Positions 38,001-47,743 are shown, numbered from the stretch's first letter. The stretch: DNA of 64,000 nt from Psychrosphaera aestuarii (GCF_017948405.1 NZ_CP072844.1:1922001-1986000); one strand, 5' to 3'. The notes: generated by a model not told the origin, from the letters alone. Translations and numbers: made by a program.

Positions 38001-38217
38001 TCGTTTACGTTTACGCCCTATTTTAATGACATCGATTGCGTTTACAGCTGGCGTAGTACCATTAGTACTCGCAACTGGTGCTGGCGCAGAAATGCGCGAA
38101 ACCATGGGTATAGCAGTATTTTCCGGCATGATAGGGGTAACCGTATTTGGTTTATTGTTTACACCGGTGTTTTATATGTTGGTAAGTAAAACTGATAAGA
38201 AAACGACAGAGCAGTAA
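35074..38217 (+). CDS. RND multidrug efflux permease (HAE-1 type)
   Basis: 1047 residues from ATG 35074; the upstream GTG at 35062 lies inside the adaptor gene. The N-terminus FFISRPIFAVMLSLIIFIAGAI is typical of AcrB/MexF. Proton-relay acidic residues lie in GIVVDDAIVVVENVERN near residue 400. Twelve membrane segments and two large periplasmic loops are apparent, including the PGGFIPAQDKQYL block. It exports drugs or other small molecules with the adaptor and a TolC-type channel. The oxidoreductase gene follows 5 bases later. Confidence 0.95.
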   Translation: MKFSHFFISRPIFAVMLSLIIFIAGAISLMQLPVSEYPEVVPPTVVVNASYPGANPKVIAETVATPLEQQINGVENMLYMFSQATGDGRLSLTITFALGTDLDKAQQQVQSRVNSAVPRLPEEVQRLGVIAEKSSPDLAMVVHLYSPERSHDISYLSNYADIYVKDQLTRLESVGDVRVFGGGQYALRIWLNPEQLAERKLTASDVVNAVRAQNRQVAAGTLGAQPTSSDTQFQILLNVKGRMGSVDEFNDIVIKVGDNGAVTRLSDIARIELGQNNYTLRAMLDSQPAVALPIFQRPGSNAIELSDSVREVMKELSTRFPQGVEYDIVYDPTIFVRGSIDAVITTLFEAVLLVVIVVILFLQTWRASIIPLIAVPVSLVGTFAAMQWLGVSINTLSLFGLVLAIGIVVDDAIVVVENVERNIGDGLSPFEATKKAMTEVTGPIIAIALVLCAVFIPTAFITGLTGQFYKQFALTITISTLISAFNSLTLSPALSAILLKPHGAKPDWLTRVLDKAFGKWLFAPFNKMFDKASDGYVALVKKLIRYSTIVLVLYIGLLGLTGKVFTSIPGGFIPAQDKQYLVAIAQLPDAASLDRTEAVVKEMEKIALATPGVIHTVSFPGLSVNGFSNSSNSGIVFVTLDSFENRTTPDLSAMAVAGRLNGAFYGIDEAFVAVFPPPPILGLGTTGGFKLQIEDRANLGYEALFNNLQTVIQAAYKEPALTGIYSTFRIQVPQMDIEIDREQALLQGIPLNDVFDALQIYLGSVYVNDFNLFGRTYQVNAQAEAEFRADPEQILQYKVRNAQGHMIPLGSILKVTPTTGPDRVMHYNGYPSAELNGSPAPGYSSAQAQQAIERVLATTLDDGMAFEWTEVTYQQILAGNTMVYVFPLVVLLVFMVLASQYESLRLPLAIILIVPMTILSALVGVWFVSGDNNIFTQIALIVLVALACKNAILMVEFAKEKADAGATTFNAIVDACRLRLRPILMTSIAFTAGVVPLVLATGAGAEMRETMGIAVFSGMIGVTVFGLLFTPVFYMLVSKTDKKTTEQ

Positions 38218-38222
38218 TTTTT

Positions 38223-39251
38223 ATGAAAGCATCTAAATCTACTACGCCAAATAAAAATATAACGATGATGAAAGCGATTGCAATTAACGAGGCTAGTGAC
38301 GATTTTAACGTTGTTGAGATTTTGTTGCCAATCCCTTCGTTGAAAGACGGCCATCACTTAATCAAAGTTAACGCGGTGGGATTAAATCCTGTTGACGGTA
38401 AATTGGCAGAGTGTGGATTCTCTCGTTGGAGTTATCCTCATGTAATAGGTTTAGATGCCGTCGGCACCGTTGTTGAAAATAGTAATGGTGCAGCTCCAGC
38501 TGTCGGCACCCGTGTCGCATGGCACCATAATGTAAAGGTGCAAGGTGTTCTTTCTGAATACGTAATTGTACCGAGTCATGCGCTAATCGAGGTACCCGAA
38601 TCAGTGCCAACACAAGTCGCAGCAACTGTCCCTAGTTCTGGCATCACGGCTTATATGGCTTTGGAAAGGCTAGGTTTGCATGAAGAGCAAACTGTCTTGA
38701 TAAAGGGAGGCGCTGGCTCTGTTGGTCAATTCGCTATTCAGTTAGCGCATAATATTGGCTATAGAGTAATCACCACCGCTAGAGCTGAAAATGCACCGTT
38801 CCTGCGACAGCTTGGTGCTGATCATGTCATTGATTATATTAACAAAGACATACAAGGTAGTGTTTTAGAAATCACCTGTCAAAGAGGTGTTGATGCTATC
38901 ATTGATACTATTGGTGGAGAGACAACATCACAAGATCTAGGGGCGCTTAAGTTTACAGGTTCTATTGCCTGCTTGACACCTTTTGACCCGATAGAAAAAG
39001 AACCCTTGTTTACTAAAGCCCCTACTTTAATCGCCATCTCTTTAAATGGAGCCTGGCTATCTGAAGATATGTGTGCTCAGTTAAAGCTAGCTTTCATTGG
39101 CAAAAAATTGTTTGAATGTGTTTCGAAAGGCAAGTTAAAAACGCCCGAAATCATCGATGTAAAGTTTGATGCTAGCGCGATTGAATATGCATTAAAACAA
39201 CAATTGCAGAGAAAGGTTAAGGGCAAACAAGTTGTAATGTTATGCTCATAA
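38223..39251 (+). CDS. Zinc-type alcohol dehydrogenase-like / quinone oxidoreductase
   Basis: 342 residues, MDR superfamily. The GroES-like part has NAVGLNPVDGKL and IGLDAVGTVV; the Rossmann part has the NADPH loop KGGAGSVGQFAIQLA near residue 160 and FTGSIACL. The zinc-binding residues of true alcohol dehydrogenases are not evident, so it is closer to the quinone-oxidoreductase branch. It sits 5 bases after the efflux permease and may be in the same operon. ATG 38265 or 38268 are alternative starts but lack a clear ribosome site. Confidence 0.85.
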   Translation: MKASKSTTPNKNITMMKAIAINEASDDFNVVEILLPIPSLKDGHHLIKVNAVGLNPVDGKLAECGFSRWSYPHVIGLDAVGTVVENSNGAAPAVGTRVAWHHNVKVQGVLSEYVIVPSHALIEVPESVPTQVAATVPSSGITAYMALERLGLHEEQTVLIKGGAGSVGQFAIQLAHNIGYRVITTARAENAPFLRQLGADHVIDYINKDIQGSVLEITCQRGVDAIIDTIGGETTSQDLGALKFTGSIACLTPFDPIEKEPLFTKAPTLIAISLNGAWLSEDMCAQLKLAFIGKKLFECVSKGKLKTPEIIDVKFDASAIEYALKQQLQRKVKGKQVVMLCS

Positions 39252-39255
39252 ACGC

Positions 39256-39288
39256 AAAAAGCCGCTTTAAATAATTAAGCGGCTTTTT
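39256..39288. terminator. Bidirectional terminator between the oxidoreductase gene and gnd
   Basis: 12-bp stem AAAAAGCCGCTT / AAGCGGCTTTTT with a 9-base AT-rich loop, and T-runs in both directions. Confidence 0.85.
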
Positions 39289-39322
39289 ATTAACTGTGAC
39301 CTTTTGATCGGACGTTAAGTTA

Positions 39323-40849
39323 TTATTTAACCTTAACGATAGGTCTACCAGCAACACTCCATTCAACGTGATACATCTTAGCGCTAGGTTGATCAACGCG
39401 AGCAAATGTATGAGCGCCAAAATAGTCTCTTTGCCCCTGAAGTAAATTAGCTGGTAACACGGCACTTCGATAAGAGTCGTAATAAGCTAGCGCTGATGAA
39501 AACGCGCCAATTGGAATACCCATCATAGATGAGTTGGCAACGGTACGACGCCAATTTGCTTGATATTTGGCGATTTGGTCGGCAAAAAATGGATCAATTA
39601 ACAAGTTTGCTAACTCTTCATCTCGCTCGTAAGCTTCTGTGATCGACTGTAAAAATACAGCACGAATTATGCAACCCGCTCGCCAAATTTTTGCTATCCC
39701 GGCAAAATCTAAGTTCCATCCTTGTTCTTTAGCCGCCATGCTCATCAATTGAAAACCTTGAGCATAAGCACAAATTTTAGAACAATATAACGCATCATGC
39801 AGTTGCGCTATCACCTCGTCTTTGTTTAGCCCTAATTCACTAATCTCTGGACCTTTTAATATGACCGATGCTGCTACCCTATCGTCTTTTAACGTCGATA
39901 ACGCTCTCGCATAAACCGCGGACGTAATTGTTGGTGAAGGAGCCCCGACTTGTAAGCTACTTACTGCAGTCCACAAACCCGTACCTTTTTGACCGGCTTT
40001 ATCTAAAATAATATCAACTAATGGCTGATTTGTTTCTGAATCAACTTGTTCTAGAACTTCTGCGCTAATTTCAATCAGGTAACTGTTTAATTCACCTTCA
40101 TTCCAGTCACGAAATACTTTCGCGATTTCTAATGGCGTCATCGATAAGCCAGTGCGCATGATGTTATAAGCTTCACAAATCAGCTGCATATCAGCGTATT
40201 CAATACCGTTATGAACCATTTTTACATAATGGCCCGATCCCGCTTCACCGATATAGGTGGCACAAGGCTCACCCTCTAATACTGGATTACCTGGCTCGTG
40301 ACGCTCGATTGGTTTTCCTGTGGCAGGATCTACTTTTGCTGCAATCGCCTTGAACATTGGCTCTATACGAGTCCAAGCATATCGATCGCCGCTAGGCATT
40401 AGTGATGCTCCAAACCTAGCACCTACTTCGCCACCGGAGACCGCAGTTGTAAAGAATAAAAACTTACCTTCGTAACGTTTTTCACGCTCAACAGTATCAG
40501 TCCATAAACTATTTCCCGTATCAACAATAATATCATCGGCCTGAATACCGGCATCAATTAATTTATGACACACATCGTCAACAGGGTTTCCAGCAGGGAC
40601 AGAAATTATAATTAAATGAGGGGAAGAAAGTTTGGAGAGAAGTTCAGTATAAGAAGTACAAGGGAATATTCGTTGGTCGCCGTTTCTACGTTCAAGTTCA
40701 TCCTGATTAATAGCGGACTCTACTTTTTCGGTATCTAAGTCGAACGCGGCAATTTTATAACCATTATCGGCTAAGTTCAGGGCTAAATTCTTACCCATGA
40801 CACCTAATCCAATAAACCCAATATCACATAACGATGATTTATCTGTCAT
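39323..40849 (-). CDS. gnd: 6-phosphogluconate dehydrogenase (decarboxylating)
   Basis: 508 residues, about 40 more than the E. coli enzyme. The N-terminal Rossmann loop is GLGVMGKNLALNLADNGY; the substrate block VSGGEVGARFGASLMPSG and catalytic HNGIEYADMQL are conserved, as is KAGQKGTGLWT. It oxidises 6-phosphogluconate to ribulose 5-phosphate, the pentose-phosphate branch that competes with Edd for the same substrate. It is separated from the HexR-linked operon and has no HexR-like site in the 99 bases upstream. Confidence 0.95.
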   Translation of the reverse strand: MTDKSSLCDIGFIGLGVMGKNLALNLADNGYKIAAFDLDTEKVESAINQDELERRNGDQRIFPCTSYTELLSKLSSPHLIIISVPAGNPVDDVCHKLIDAGIQADDIIVDTGNSLWTDTVEREKRYEGKFLFFTTAVSGGEVGARFGASLMPSGDRYAWTRIEPMFKAIAAKVDPATGKPIERHEPGNPVLEGEPCATYIGEAGSGHYVKMVHNGIEYADMQLICEAYNIMRTGLSMTPLEIAKVFRDWNEGELNSYLIEISAEVLEQVDSETNQPLVDIILDKAGQKGTGLWTAVSSLQVGAPSPTITSAVYARALSTLKDDRVAASVILKGPEISELGLNKDEVIAQLHDALYCSKICAYAQGFQLMSMAAKEQGWNLDFAGIAKIWRAGCIIRAVFLQSITEAYERDEELANLLIDPFFADQIAKYQANWRRTVANSSMMGIPIGAFSSALAYYDSYRSAVLPANLLQGQRDYFGAHTFARVDQPSAKMYHVEWSVAGRPIVKVK

Positions 40850-40948
40850 ATAAACTTCTCTTTAGAGTGAGCGTTACTTTCAAAATTTGCCGAATTATAC
40901 AGAAGTCATGCCTAAGTTTATATAAGGCTTGGAAATTAAATATTAACG

Positions 40949-42997
40949 TCATAAAGGTAATCGCCACAAGCTCAATGAGCGAGGTGATTGGTTATAATGA
41001 GTCTGAGTCACTGTAACTTCCTTTAATTCGTTGACTAGACTGGTATCCAATATTCTCTGCGCCGATTTAAAATCACACAAATTATAGTCTACATGACGTT
41101 CCGACGCGTTAAGAATTAACAACAACTGATAGCCAAGATCGTCATCGGCAACGACTAAACCTAAACACTGATTTTCATTATTTTGCCAATCGTCTATCTG
41201 CTTACTTTCACCATTAGGTTTTAACCAGTTTACATGGTGGTGATAATCGCTATGTTCAAAGTCGTCATCATGTAAAAAACAACGTTGCAGTAATGGAAAA
41301 CGTTTTCTTATTTGGATCACATATTGCGTAAAACTCAGAAGCGATTGTTGACTTATATCCAAATTCCAACTTAACCAACTAATTTCATTATCTTGGCAAT
41401 AAGCGTTGTTATTTCCTTTTTGTGTGCGACACACTTCATCACCGGCAAGAAGGTGCGGAACCCCTTGGGAAAAAAGTAAAGTGGCTAATAAGTTTCGTTT
41501 TTGTTGTTGTCGCAGTGAGTTGATCGATATGTCATCGGTCTCCCCTTCGACACCATAGTTTTCTGAAAAGTTACCATTATGGCCGTCTCGGTTTTGTTCT
41601 AGGTTCGCTTCATTTCTTCGCTGCTGATAGGTCACCAAATCATGCAATGTAAAGCCATCATGATAAGTAATATAGTTAACGCTGGAGGTATGGCTTCGTC
41701 GGCCTTTTTTAAAAATATCGCGAGAACCTAACAACCGACTTGCAAGCTCTGGGACTAAACCCAAATCCCCTTTCCAAAATCGCCTCGCGGTATCTCTATA
41801 CCGATCATTACATTCGAACCATTGCGACGGAAAGTTACCTAATTGATAGCCTTCTGGCCCAATATCCCAAGGTTCAGCAATTAATTTAGCAGCACTTATT
41901 ACAGGATCTTGTGCCATAGCTCTAAATAAAGCTGCTTTTCGATTATAGCGGTCGCCGTTGCGCCCAAGCGTTGCAGCTAAATCAAACCGAAAACCGTCCA
42001 CTTGCATTTCCGTTAACCAATAGCGCAATGAGTCCATTATAATTTTTATACCAAAATCACTATCCGCGTTAATGGAATTTCCACATCCAGAATAGTTAAC
42101 GTAGTTAAAGTTGTAGTCGCCTTCATCACGTAAGTAAAACTCAGCTTCAACTAGACCTTTAAAACTCAATACAGGGCCTTCTGTGCCACCCTCGGCTGTA
42201 TGGTTGTAAACCACATCAAGAATCACTTCGATGCCGTTGCGGTGTAACTCACGAATCATGGTTTTGATTTCTACAACCGCGTCCTCATTTGCGTATCGTT
42301 GATCTGGCGCAAAAAAACTTACCGGGTTATAACCCCAATAATTTGTCAATCCGAGGTTTTGTAACCTCGGCTCCGACATAAAACTGAAAATTGGCATCAA
42401 TTGAAGACTCGTTATGCCAAGGGATTTAATATAGTCAATACTCGCAGGGTCGATAAGCCCCAAGTATTTACCCCTATTGGATTCAGCGACTTCCCTATTA
42501 TTGATTGAGAAGCCTTTTACATGCAATTCATAAAGTATCGTTTCATGGCGACTGATATTTGGTTTAGTCACGCCTTGCCAGTCAAATTCACATAACTTAA
42601 TCTTAGCTTTTGGCAGCATAAATGGGTTTTTGTTAACGTATTGACTCTGTTGCCATACTAAGGATTTATTTAGCGACTTAGCGTAAGGATCGATCAATAG
42701 GCGTTGATCAACATCATGGCCTTTTCGAGGTACTTTTTGGATTGCTTGCAATGCATAGAGCCAACTGTCATCAACTCCCAGTATTTCACTATGAAATACT
42801 TTTCCCGTTCGACTTGTCAGTTCTACTTTAGTAATGAATTCTTCGGTATCTGGTTTAAAAAAATGTACAAATATTTGAGCCGCATCAGGGGCATAAATAG
42901 CAACATTTATTGTGTTGTTATTAAATGTCAGTCCAAGTTTAGTTGCACTTCCTGGCCCAACTCTTGTTAATCGTATGTCCGATTCAGATGTAATCAT
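40949..42997 (-). CDS. glgX: Glycogen debranching enzyme (isoamylase type)
   Basis: 682 residues, GH13. An N-terminal CBM48 domain (about 12-105) is followed by the catalytic barrel with region I DVVYNHT, region II GFRFDLA, the Glu in IAEPWD and the final YHDGFTLHD-type block. It hydrolyses alpha-1,6 branches of phosphorylase-limit dextrin. The start overlaps glgB by 4 bases, indicating coupled translation. Confidence 0.93.
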   Translation of the reverse strand: MITSESDIRLTRVGPGSATKLGLTFNNNTINVAIYAPDAAQIFVHFFKPDTEEFITKVELTSRTGKVFHSEILGVDDSWLYALQAIQKVPRKGHDVDQRLLIDPYAKSLNKSLVWQQSQYVNKNPFMLPKAKIKLCEFDWQGVTKPNISRHETILYELHVKGFSINNREVAESNRGKYLGLIDPASIDYIKSLGITSLQLMPIFSFMSEPRLQNLGLTNYWGYNPVSFFAPDQRYANEDAVVEIKTMIRELHRNGIEVILDVVYNHTAEGGTEGPVLSFKGLVEAEFYLRDEGDYNFNYVNYSGCGNSINADSDFGIKIIMDSLRYWLTEMQVDGFRFDLAATLGRNGDRYNRKAALFRAMAQDPVISAAKLIAEPWDIGPEGYQLGNFPSQWFECNDRYRDTARRFWKGDLGLVPELASRLLGSRDIFKKGRRSHTSSVNYITYHDGFTLHDLVTYQQRRNEANLEQNRDGHNGNFSENYGVEGETDDISINSLRQQQKRNLLATLLFSQGVPHLLAGDEVCRTQKGNNNAYCQDNEISWLSWNLDISQQSLLSFTQYVIQIRKRFPLLQRCFLHDDDFEHSDYHHHVNWLKPNGESKQIDDWQNNENQCLGLVVADDDLGYQLLLILNASERHVDYNLCDFKSAQRILDTSLVNELKEVTVTQTHYNQSPRSLSLWRLPL

Positions 42998-45231
42998 GAA
43001 ATGTTCGTTTTAGTTAGATAGAGCGCACTAAGTGGCGGTAAGTTAATCACCATACTATTTTGCTTTCCTTGCCAAGGAATTGAATTTGTATCAAGTTGAT
43101 AACCGACATTGTAATTGCTCCCCCAATAATACTTACTGTCAGTATTTAGCAGCACTTGATACGTGCCTGTGGTATTCACACCGACTCGATAATCGTCTCT
43201 CGGAATAGGCGTAAAATTACAAATAACAATAATTTCATTACCTTCTGCGTCTCGTCGGATAAACGCTAAAATGCTCTTTTCTTCATCTTGATGATCAAGC
43301 CACTCAAATCCATTTGTGTCATAGTCAAGTTGATGTAAAGCCTTATTAGTTTTATATAAATTATTTAAGTCTCGATATAGAGTCTGTATTCCTTGGTTTT
43401 TATCATTTTCTAACGCATTCCAAGACAATTCGGTGTTGTGGTTCCACTCTTCAAATTGCGCGAATTCATTACCCATAAAGTTGAGCTTTTTACCTGGATG
43501 CGCAAACATATAACCTGCATAAACCCTTTGATTTGCAGCCTGTTGCCACTCATCCCCAGGCATTTTTCTAATTAACGATCCTTTGCCATGAACGACTTCG
43601 TCATGAGAAAGAGGTAGCACGAAATTTTCGTCATATTGATACACTGTTGAAAATGTGATGTCTCGGTGGTGATAACGTCGATACATAGGATCTTTATTCA
43701 TAAAGACTAGGCTGTCATGCATCCAACCCATATTCCATTTATAATCAAAACCTAAGCCACCTTCCTCAATTGAATGAGAAACACCTTGATAAGACGTTGA
43801 CTCTTCTGCAATTGTTATGGACTTTGGAAAACATGACTTAACCTCATGATTCATCCATTTTAAAAGGCTAATCGCTTCGTAGTTATGATTTCCACCATCG
43901 ACATTAGGTAACCATTCACCCTCATTTCTAGAGTAATCTAAGTACAACATAGATGCTACCGCATCAACTCTAATGCCATCGACGTGAAATTTATCGCACC
44001 AATAAACGGCACTTGCTACTAAAAACTGACGAACCTCATCTTTACCAAAATCGTAAATACAAGACTGCCAATCTGGATGCCAACCTTTTTTAGGGTCTTC
44101 ATAATCGTATAAATGTGTGCCATCAAAGTTCGCTAATCCATGCGCGTCTTCAGGGAAATGAGCAGGAACCCAATCAACGATAACTCCAATTTTAGCTTGA
44201 TGACAAGCATCTACGAAGGCTTTAAAACCATCAGGATCACCGAATCTGGAGGTAGCAGCAAACATGCCGGTTGGTTGATAACCCCAAGAGCCAGTAAACG
44301 GATGCTCTGATATTGGTAATACTTCTATATGCGTAAAACCCATTTCCACAACATAAGGGATAAGTTCGTCAATTAACTCATGATAGCTTAATACCTGATT
44401 GTTATTTTCAATGTCTGTTTTGTTTTTCCAAGACCCTAAATGAACTTCATAAATAGACATAGGCTCTTGGTAATGATTAAGTTCTGGTCTGTTCTGCCAC
44501 TCTGTATCTTGCCACTGGTATTGATTATGATCGTAGACAACGCTGGCAAATGAAGGATATTGGTCGTGGTAAAAACCAATAGGGTCGGCTTTATGAGGAA
44601 GTCGCTGTAAATGCTGATCTTTAAGTTCAAATTTATACTTTGAACCAGCCGTTACACCCGGTACGACTAATACAAAATGACCGCAATTGGTTTTTTCCAT
44701 TGGTAATGCACGACCGTCCCAATGATTAAAGTCACCTATAACACTGCAACTTTGAGCATGAGGGGCATAAACAGCGAAGCGTGTTGCTGGCATATTACTA
44801 TCTAGCGTAATAAGCTGTGCACCTAACTGATTGTAAATATTCGATGCGCGCTCTCTTACATGATGTACTGCGTAATAAGCTTCTTGTTTATATTGGTAGG
44901 GATCATCAACAATTGTTTGTTGTAAGCCACCGGCATGGCTTTTAGTGACTCTCAAGCGATATCGAAACGCTTTACGTCGTTTTGGTAACTCACAGATGAA
45001 TAACCCCAAGTCATCTGCAATGTCGAAGGTCGCTAACTGTCGATTACGCTTGGCTTCAAGTAATTCAACTTTAACCGCTCCAGGAAACCAAGCTCTAATA
45101 AAATAACCTGGCTGTTGTTCGTTCTTGAATAAACCTAACTCGTTAAACGGATGGATAAGAACTGCGCGATTAAGACTATTCGCTAGTGCCGAGCTACTAT
45201 TAGGTTTATTTTCTGAATTCACTTTTACCAC
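42994..45231 (-). CDS. glgB: 1,4-alpha-glucan branching enzyme
   Basis: 745 residues, GH13 subfamily 9. Two N-terminal CBM48-like modules precede the barrel. Catalytic motifs are DWVPAHFPED, GIRVDAVASMLYLDY, IAEEST and SHDEVVHGKGSL. It forms alpha-1,6 branches in glycogen. The start is a GTG; a second GTG at 45222 has the better-spaced GGTGG upstream. It is followed by glgX with overlap. No glgC or glgA is in the window, so glucan synthesis genes lie elsewhere. Confidence 0.95.
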   Translation of the reverse strand: MVKVNSENKPNSSSALANSLNRAVLIHPFNELGLFKNEQQPGYFIRAWFPGAVKVELLEAKRNRQLATFDIADDLGLFICELPKRRKAFRYRLRVTKSHAGGLQQTIVDDPYQYKQEAYYAVHHVRERASNIYNQLGAQLITLDSNMPATRFAVYAPHAQSCSVIGDFNHWDGRALPMEKTNCGHFVLVVPGVTAGSKYKFELKDQHLQRLPHKADPIGFYHDQYPSFASVVYDHNQYQWQDTEWQNRPELNHYQEPMSIYEVHLGSWKNKTDIENNNQVLSYHELIDELIPYVVEMGFTHIEVLPISEHPFTGSWGYQPTGMFAATSRFGDPDGFKAFVDACHQAKIGVIVDWVPAHFPEDAHGLANFDGTHLYDYEDPKKGWHPDWQSCIYDFGKDEVRQFLVASAVYWCDKFHVDGIRVDAVASMLYLDYSRNEGEWLPNVDGGNHNYEAISLLKWMNHEVKSCFPKSITIAEESTSYQGVSHSIEEGGLGFDYKWNMGWMHDSLVFMNKDPMYRRYHHRDITFSTVYQYDENFVLPLSHDEVVHGKGSLIRKMPGDEWQQAANQRVYAGYMFAHPGKKLNFMGNEFAQFEEWNHNTELSWNALENDKNQGIQTLYRDLNNLYKTNKALHQLDYDTNGFEWLDHQDEEKSILAFIRRDAEGNEIIVICNFTPIPRDDYRVGVNTTGTYQVLLNTDSKYYWGSNYNVGYQLDTNSIPWQGKQNSMVINLPPLSALYLTKTNIS

Positions 45232-45279
45232 CCATTATAAAGCTAGTGTTTTAATATAAATTGAAACGGGTTTTAATCA

Positions 45280-45305
45280 AAAACAGCACCTCTTGGTGCT
45301 GTTTT
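45280..45305 (-). terminator. Terminator after malQ
   Basis: 11-bp stem AAAACAGCACC / GGTGCTGTTTT with a TCTT loop between malQ and glgB. The minus-strand tail is TTTTTGATT. Confidence 0.8.
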
Positions 45306-45313
45306 ATAACGAG

Positions 45314-47521
45314 TTAAGCTTGCGATCGTGCTTTTGTTAAATCGTGTGTTAGTTGATTAATTTCAGGTTTATTAAAAATATCCTCTAAATTAACGCTTAA
45401 CTTACGGCGCCAATTTGGATATTCCTCACTAGTGCCCGGAATATTAACTGGCATATCCATTTGCAACCAATCTTCTAACTGCAAACTAAGCAACGCCGTT
45501 GCTCCTTTTGCCATGTGCAACTGCAGTCCGTAGTTTAGCTCTTGAGACATGCCAACATAGTTGGCGTCACGACCGACATTGTCAGAAACACTATTATGGC
45601 CATGCAAACTGTCTAGTATTGCTTGTTTAGCCTTAATTCGATCGTCATACAACGATTTCATTAATTCATCGCCTGAATACAGTCCTATTTGTTGGCCAAG
45701 CTCTAAGTCTTTGCAATGCCAATAGCCGATTAAGGTTGGCATATCATGCGTCGTTAACGTCGCCATAGCTTGTTCTGGATAATGTGAAGGTGAGAAAAAT
45801 CCACCGTCTTCAGCCTGTTCAAAGAAAAATACTTTATAAGAATGAATGCCATTTTCTTGCAATTTACCAACGATATCATCAGGCACTGTCCCTAAGTCTT
45901 CACCAATAATTGCACACTCATTTAAGTGGCTTTCTAACGCTAAAATAGCTAACAAGTCATCGACCGGATAATACACGTATGTGCCCGCCTTAGATGATTC
46001 ACCTTTAGGTACCCACCAAAGACGAAGTAACGCCATGACATGATCGATACGCAACGCGCCACAGGCATGCATATTCGAGCGAAACAGATCAATAATTGGC
46101 TGATATGCTTGCTGATAGAGCTTAACGGGATCCATCGGCGGCAGACCCCAATTTTGTCCAAGCGGACCAAGTACATCTGGCGGAGCGCCTACAGAAGCGT
46201 CAGTACAATACAAATCTTTATTTGCCCAGATTTCAGTACTACCCTCGCTTACACCCACCGCTAAATCACGATACGTTCCCATTGCCATGCCTTTTTCAGC
46301 ACTTACGGCATTGGCTTTTTCCAGTTGCGTTAAAGCAATGAATTGAATATAGGCATAAAAATCAACTAATTCAGCATGTTCCGCCACAAAGTTCTTTACC
46401 GCAACCGAATTATAATCTTTAAATTCTGCTGGCCAGACAGGCCAACCCCAGTTGTCACCAATATAGCGGCCTTCAGATTTGAAATGGTCTTGAATTGCAT
46501 CAAAGGTAGCTAATTGCAAAAGACTATCGCCACCGTCTTTTTTGAAAGACGCAAATGCTTCAGCGTAAGAGGTTTGTTGTTTTAGTTCATTTTCTAAAAA
46601 ATAATTATAAAGTGGTTTGAGTGCTCGAATTTTTAAATCCATCACTGACTCATAATCAACCAGTTCACTTTGTTTCGCACGAAGAAGTTGTTGCTTAAAG
46701 GCGTCGCTATTAACTAACTCTTGGGTATTTTGATCCTTGCTAAATCCGACGACCTGTTCCACATCAATGTATATTACATTTAACCAACGACGAGATGATG
46801 GGCTGTAAGGGCTACAGGCATTTCCGTTGTTTGGATATAAAGCATGAATAGGATTTAAACCAACAAAATCTGCACCTCTATCAGCAACTTTTTCAATTAA
46901 ATATGCTAAGTCAGAAAAGTCACCAACGCCCCAGTTTTTTTCGCTTTTTACGCAATATAATTGAACACTCGGGCCCCAAAGCTTTTTACCATTTACAATA
47001 TCCGGTTGCTTATAACATTGTTGCGGAGCGACGATTAAACGACCCTCCCCTAGCGGTTCATCGTTCCCATCCTCTAACAGTGTAAGGTCGAAATATCCCA
47101 TATCTAATTGAAAGTCTATTTCGATTAAATATTGCTGTATTTCAATATCATTGATTTCAACGTTCGCAATTAGTTGATTATCGATTGGTACGACTTTAAT
47201 TTCTTTAATTAAAGCACCTTGCTGATACACTTTTAACGTTAACTCATCATTCACAAAGTCAATTGGTAGCTTTATAAATACAGGAACAGGCTGATCAACT
47301 CGTGAGACGGTAACTGGCTCTAATACGGTTAACCATTGTTGTTTCGTTTCCTCTTCAATCACGTTTAATAGCGCAATTTCATCATCAACTGGATAACCCA
47401 TAGCCGCGAGAATTTTTGTTTTAGAAGTGTGCTCAATGATGGCTTGGTTTCCCCAAGCATCCGTATACTCAGATTCGATACCGCGGGCGTCCGCCAGTTG
47501 TTCGATCAACGATTGGTTCAT
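45314..47521 (-). CDS. malQ: 4-alpha-glucanotransferase (amylomaltase)
   Basis: 735 residues from ATG 47521, which has AAGGAA at ideal spacing; the frame is open to 47668, but that upstream part is not conserved-looking and has no ribosome site. GH77 motifs are visible: GTYRDLAVGV, ALRIDHVMALLRLWW (nucleophile Asp), IIGEDLGTVPD (acid/base Glu) and TTHDMPTLIGYW. It transfers maltodextrin chains and releases glucose. It is divergent from gapA, with a HexR-like site between them. Confidence 0.93.
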   Translation of the reverse strand: MNQSLIEQLADARGIESEYTDAWGNQAIIEHTSKTKILAAMGYPVDDEIALLNVIEEETKQQWLTVLEPVTVSRVDQPVPVFIKLPIDFVNDELTLKVYQQGALIKEIKVVPIDNQLIANVEINDIEIQQYLIEIDFQLDMGYFDLTLLEDGNDEPLGEGRLIVAPQQCYKQPDIVNGKKLWGPSVQLYCVKSEKNWGVGDFSDLAYLIEKVADRGADFVGLNPIHALYPNNGNACSPYSPSSRRWLNVIYIDVEQVVGFSKDQNTQELVNSDAFKQQLLRAKQSELVDYESVMDLKIRALKPLYNYFLENELKQQTSYAEAFASFKKDGGDSLLQLATFDAIQDHFKSEGRYIGDNWGWPVWPAEFKDYNSVAVKNFVAEHAELVDFYAYIQFIALTQLEKANAVSAEKGMAMGTYRDLAVGVSEGSTEIWANKDLYCTDASVGAPPDVLGPLGQNWGLPPMDPVKLYQQAYQPIIDLFRSNMHACGALRIDHVMALLRLWWVPKGESSKAGTYVYYPVDDLLAILALESHLNECAIIGEDLGTVPDDIVGKLQENGIHSYKVFFFEQAEDGGFFSPSHYPEQAMATLTTHDMPTLIGYWHCKDLELGQQIGLYSGDELMKSLYDDRIKAKQAILDSLHGHNSVSDNVGRDANYVGMSQELNYGLQLHMAKGATALLSLQLEDWLQMDMPVNIPGTSEEYPNWRRKLSVNLEDIFNKPEINQLTHDLTKARSQA

Positions 47522-47692
47522 TGTTATTCCTTGCTGGGAAAAGCTTTGATTAGATAAGCAATCAGAATTATGGGCGCTTACTATAATGTCGTTTACGTAA
47601 GTTTGACCACTACATACGTTTGCAAAACAATATTTTAGTATCAGACGCTTCGAAATACTACTGCTCATTACTTTACTTTTAACTTAATTAGA

Positions 47693-47707
47693 TGTAATTT
47701 TATTACA
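47693..47707. promoter_or_regulatory. HexR-like operator between malQ and gapA
   Basis: 15-mer TGTAATTTTATTACA, arms TGTAAT/ATTACA around a TTT centre, matching the HexR (RpiR-type) palindrome. It ends 36 bases before the gapA ATG, the same distance as the pykA site. Confidence 0.7.
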
Positions 47708-47743
47708 CTTTTGAAATTACAGTTCACTTTTACAGGGTTACAT

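Noticed and set aside
47590-47640. LacI/MalR-type operator around GTTTGCAAAAC before malQ
   Set aside because: Only one half resembles a LacI-family site; the other side of the central CG does not match.
47522-47668. Extended N-terminus of malQ
   Set aside because: The frame is open but has no ribosome site and lies in the regulatory gap; ATG 47521 has an ideal AAGGAA and starts the conserved part.
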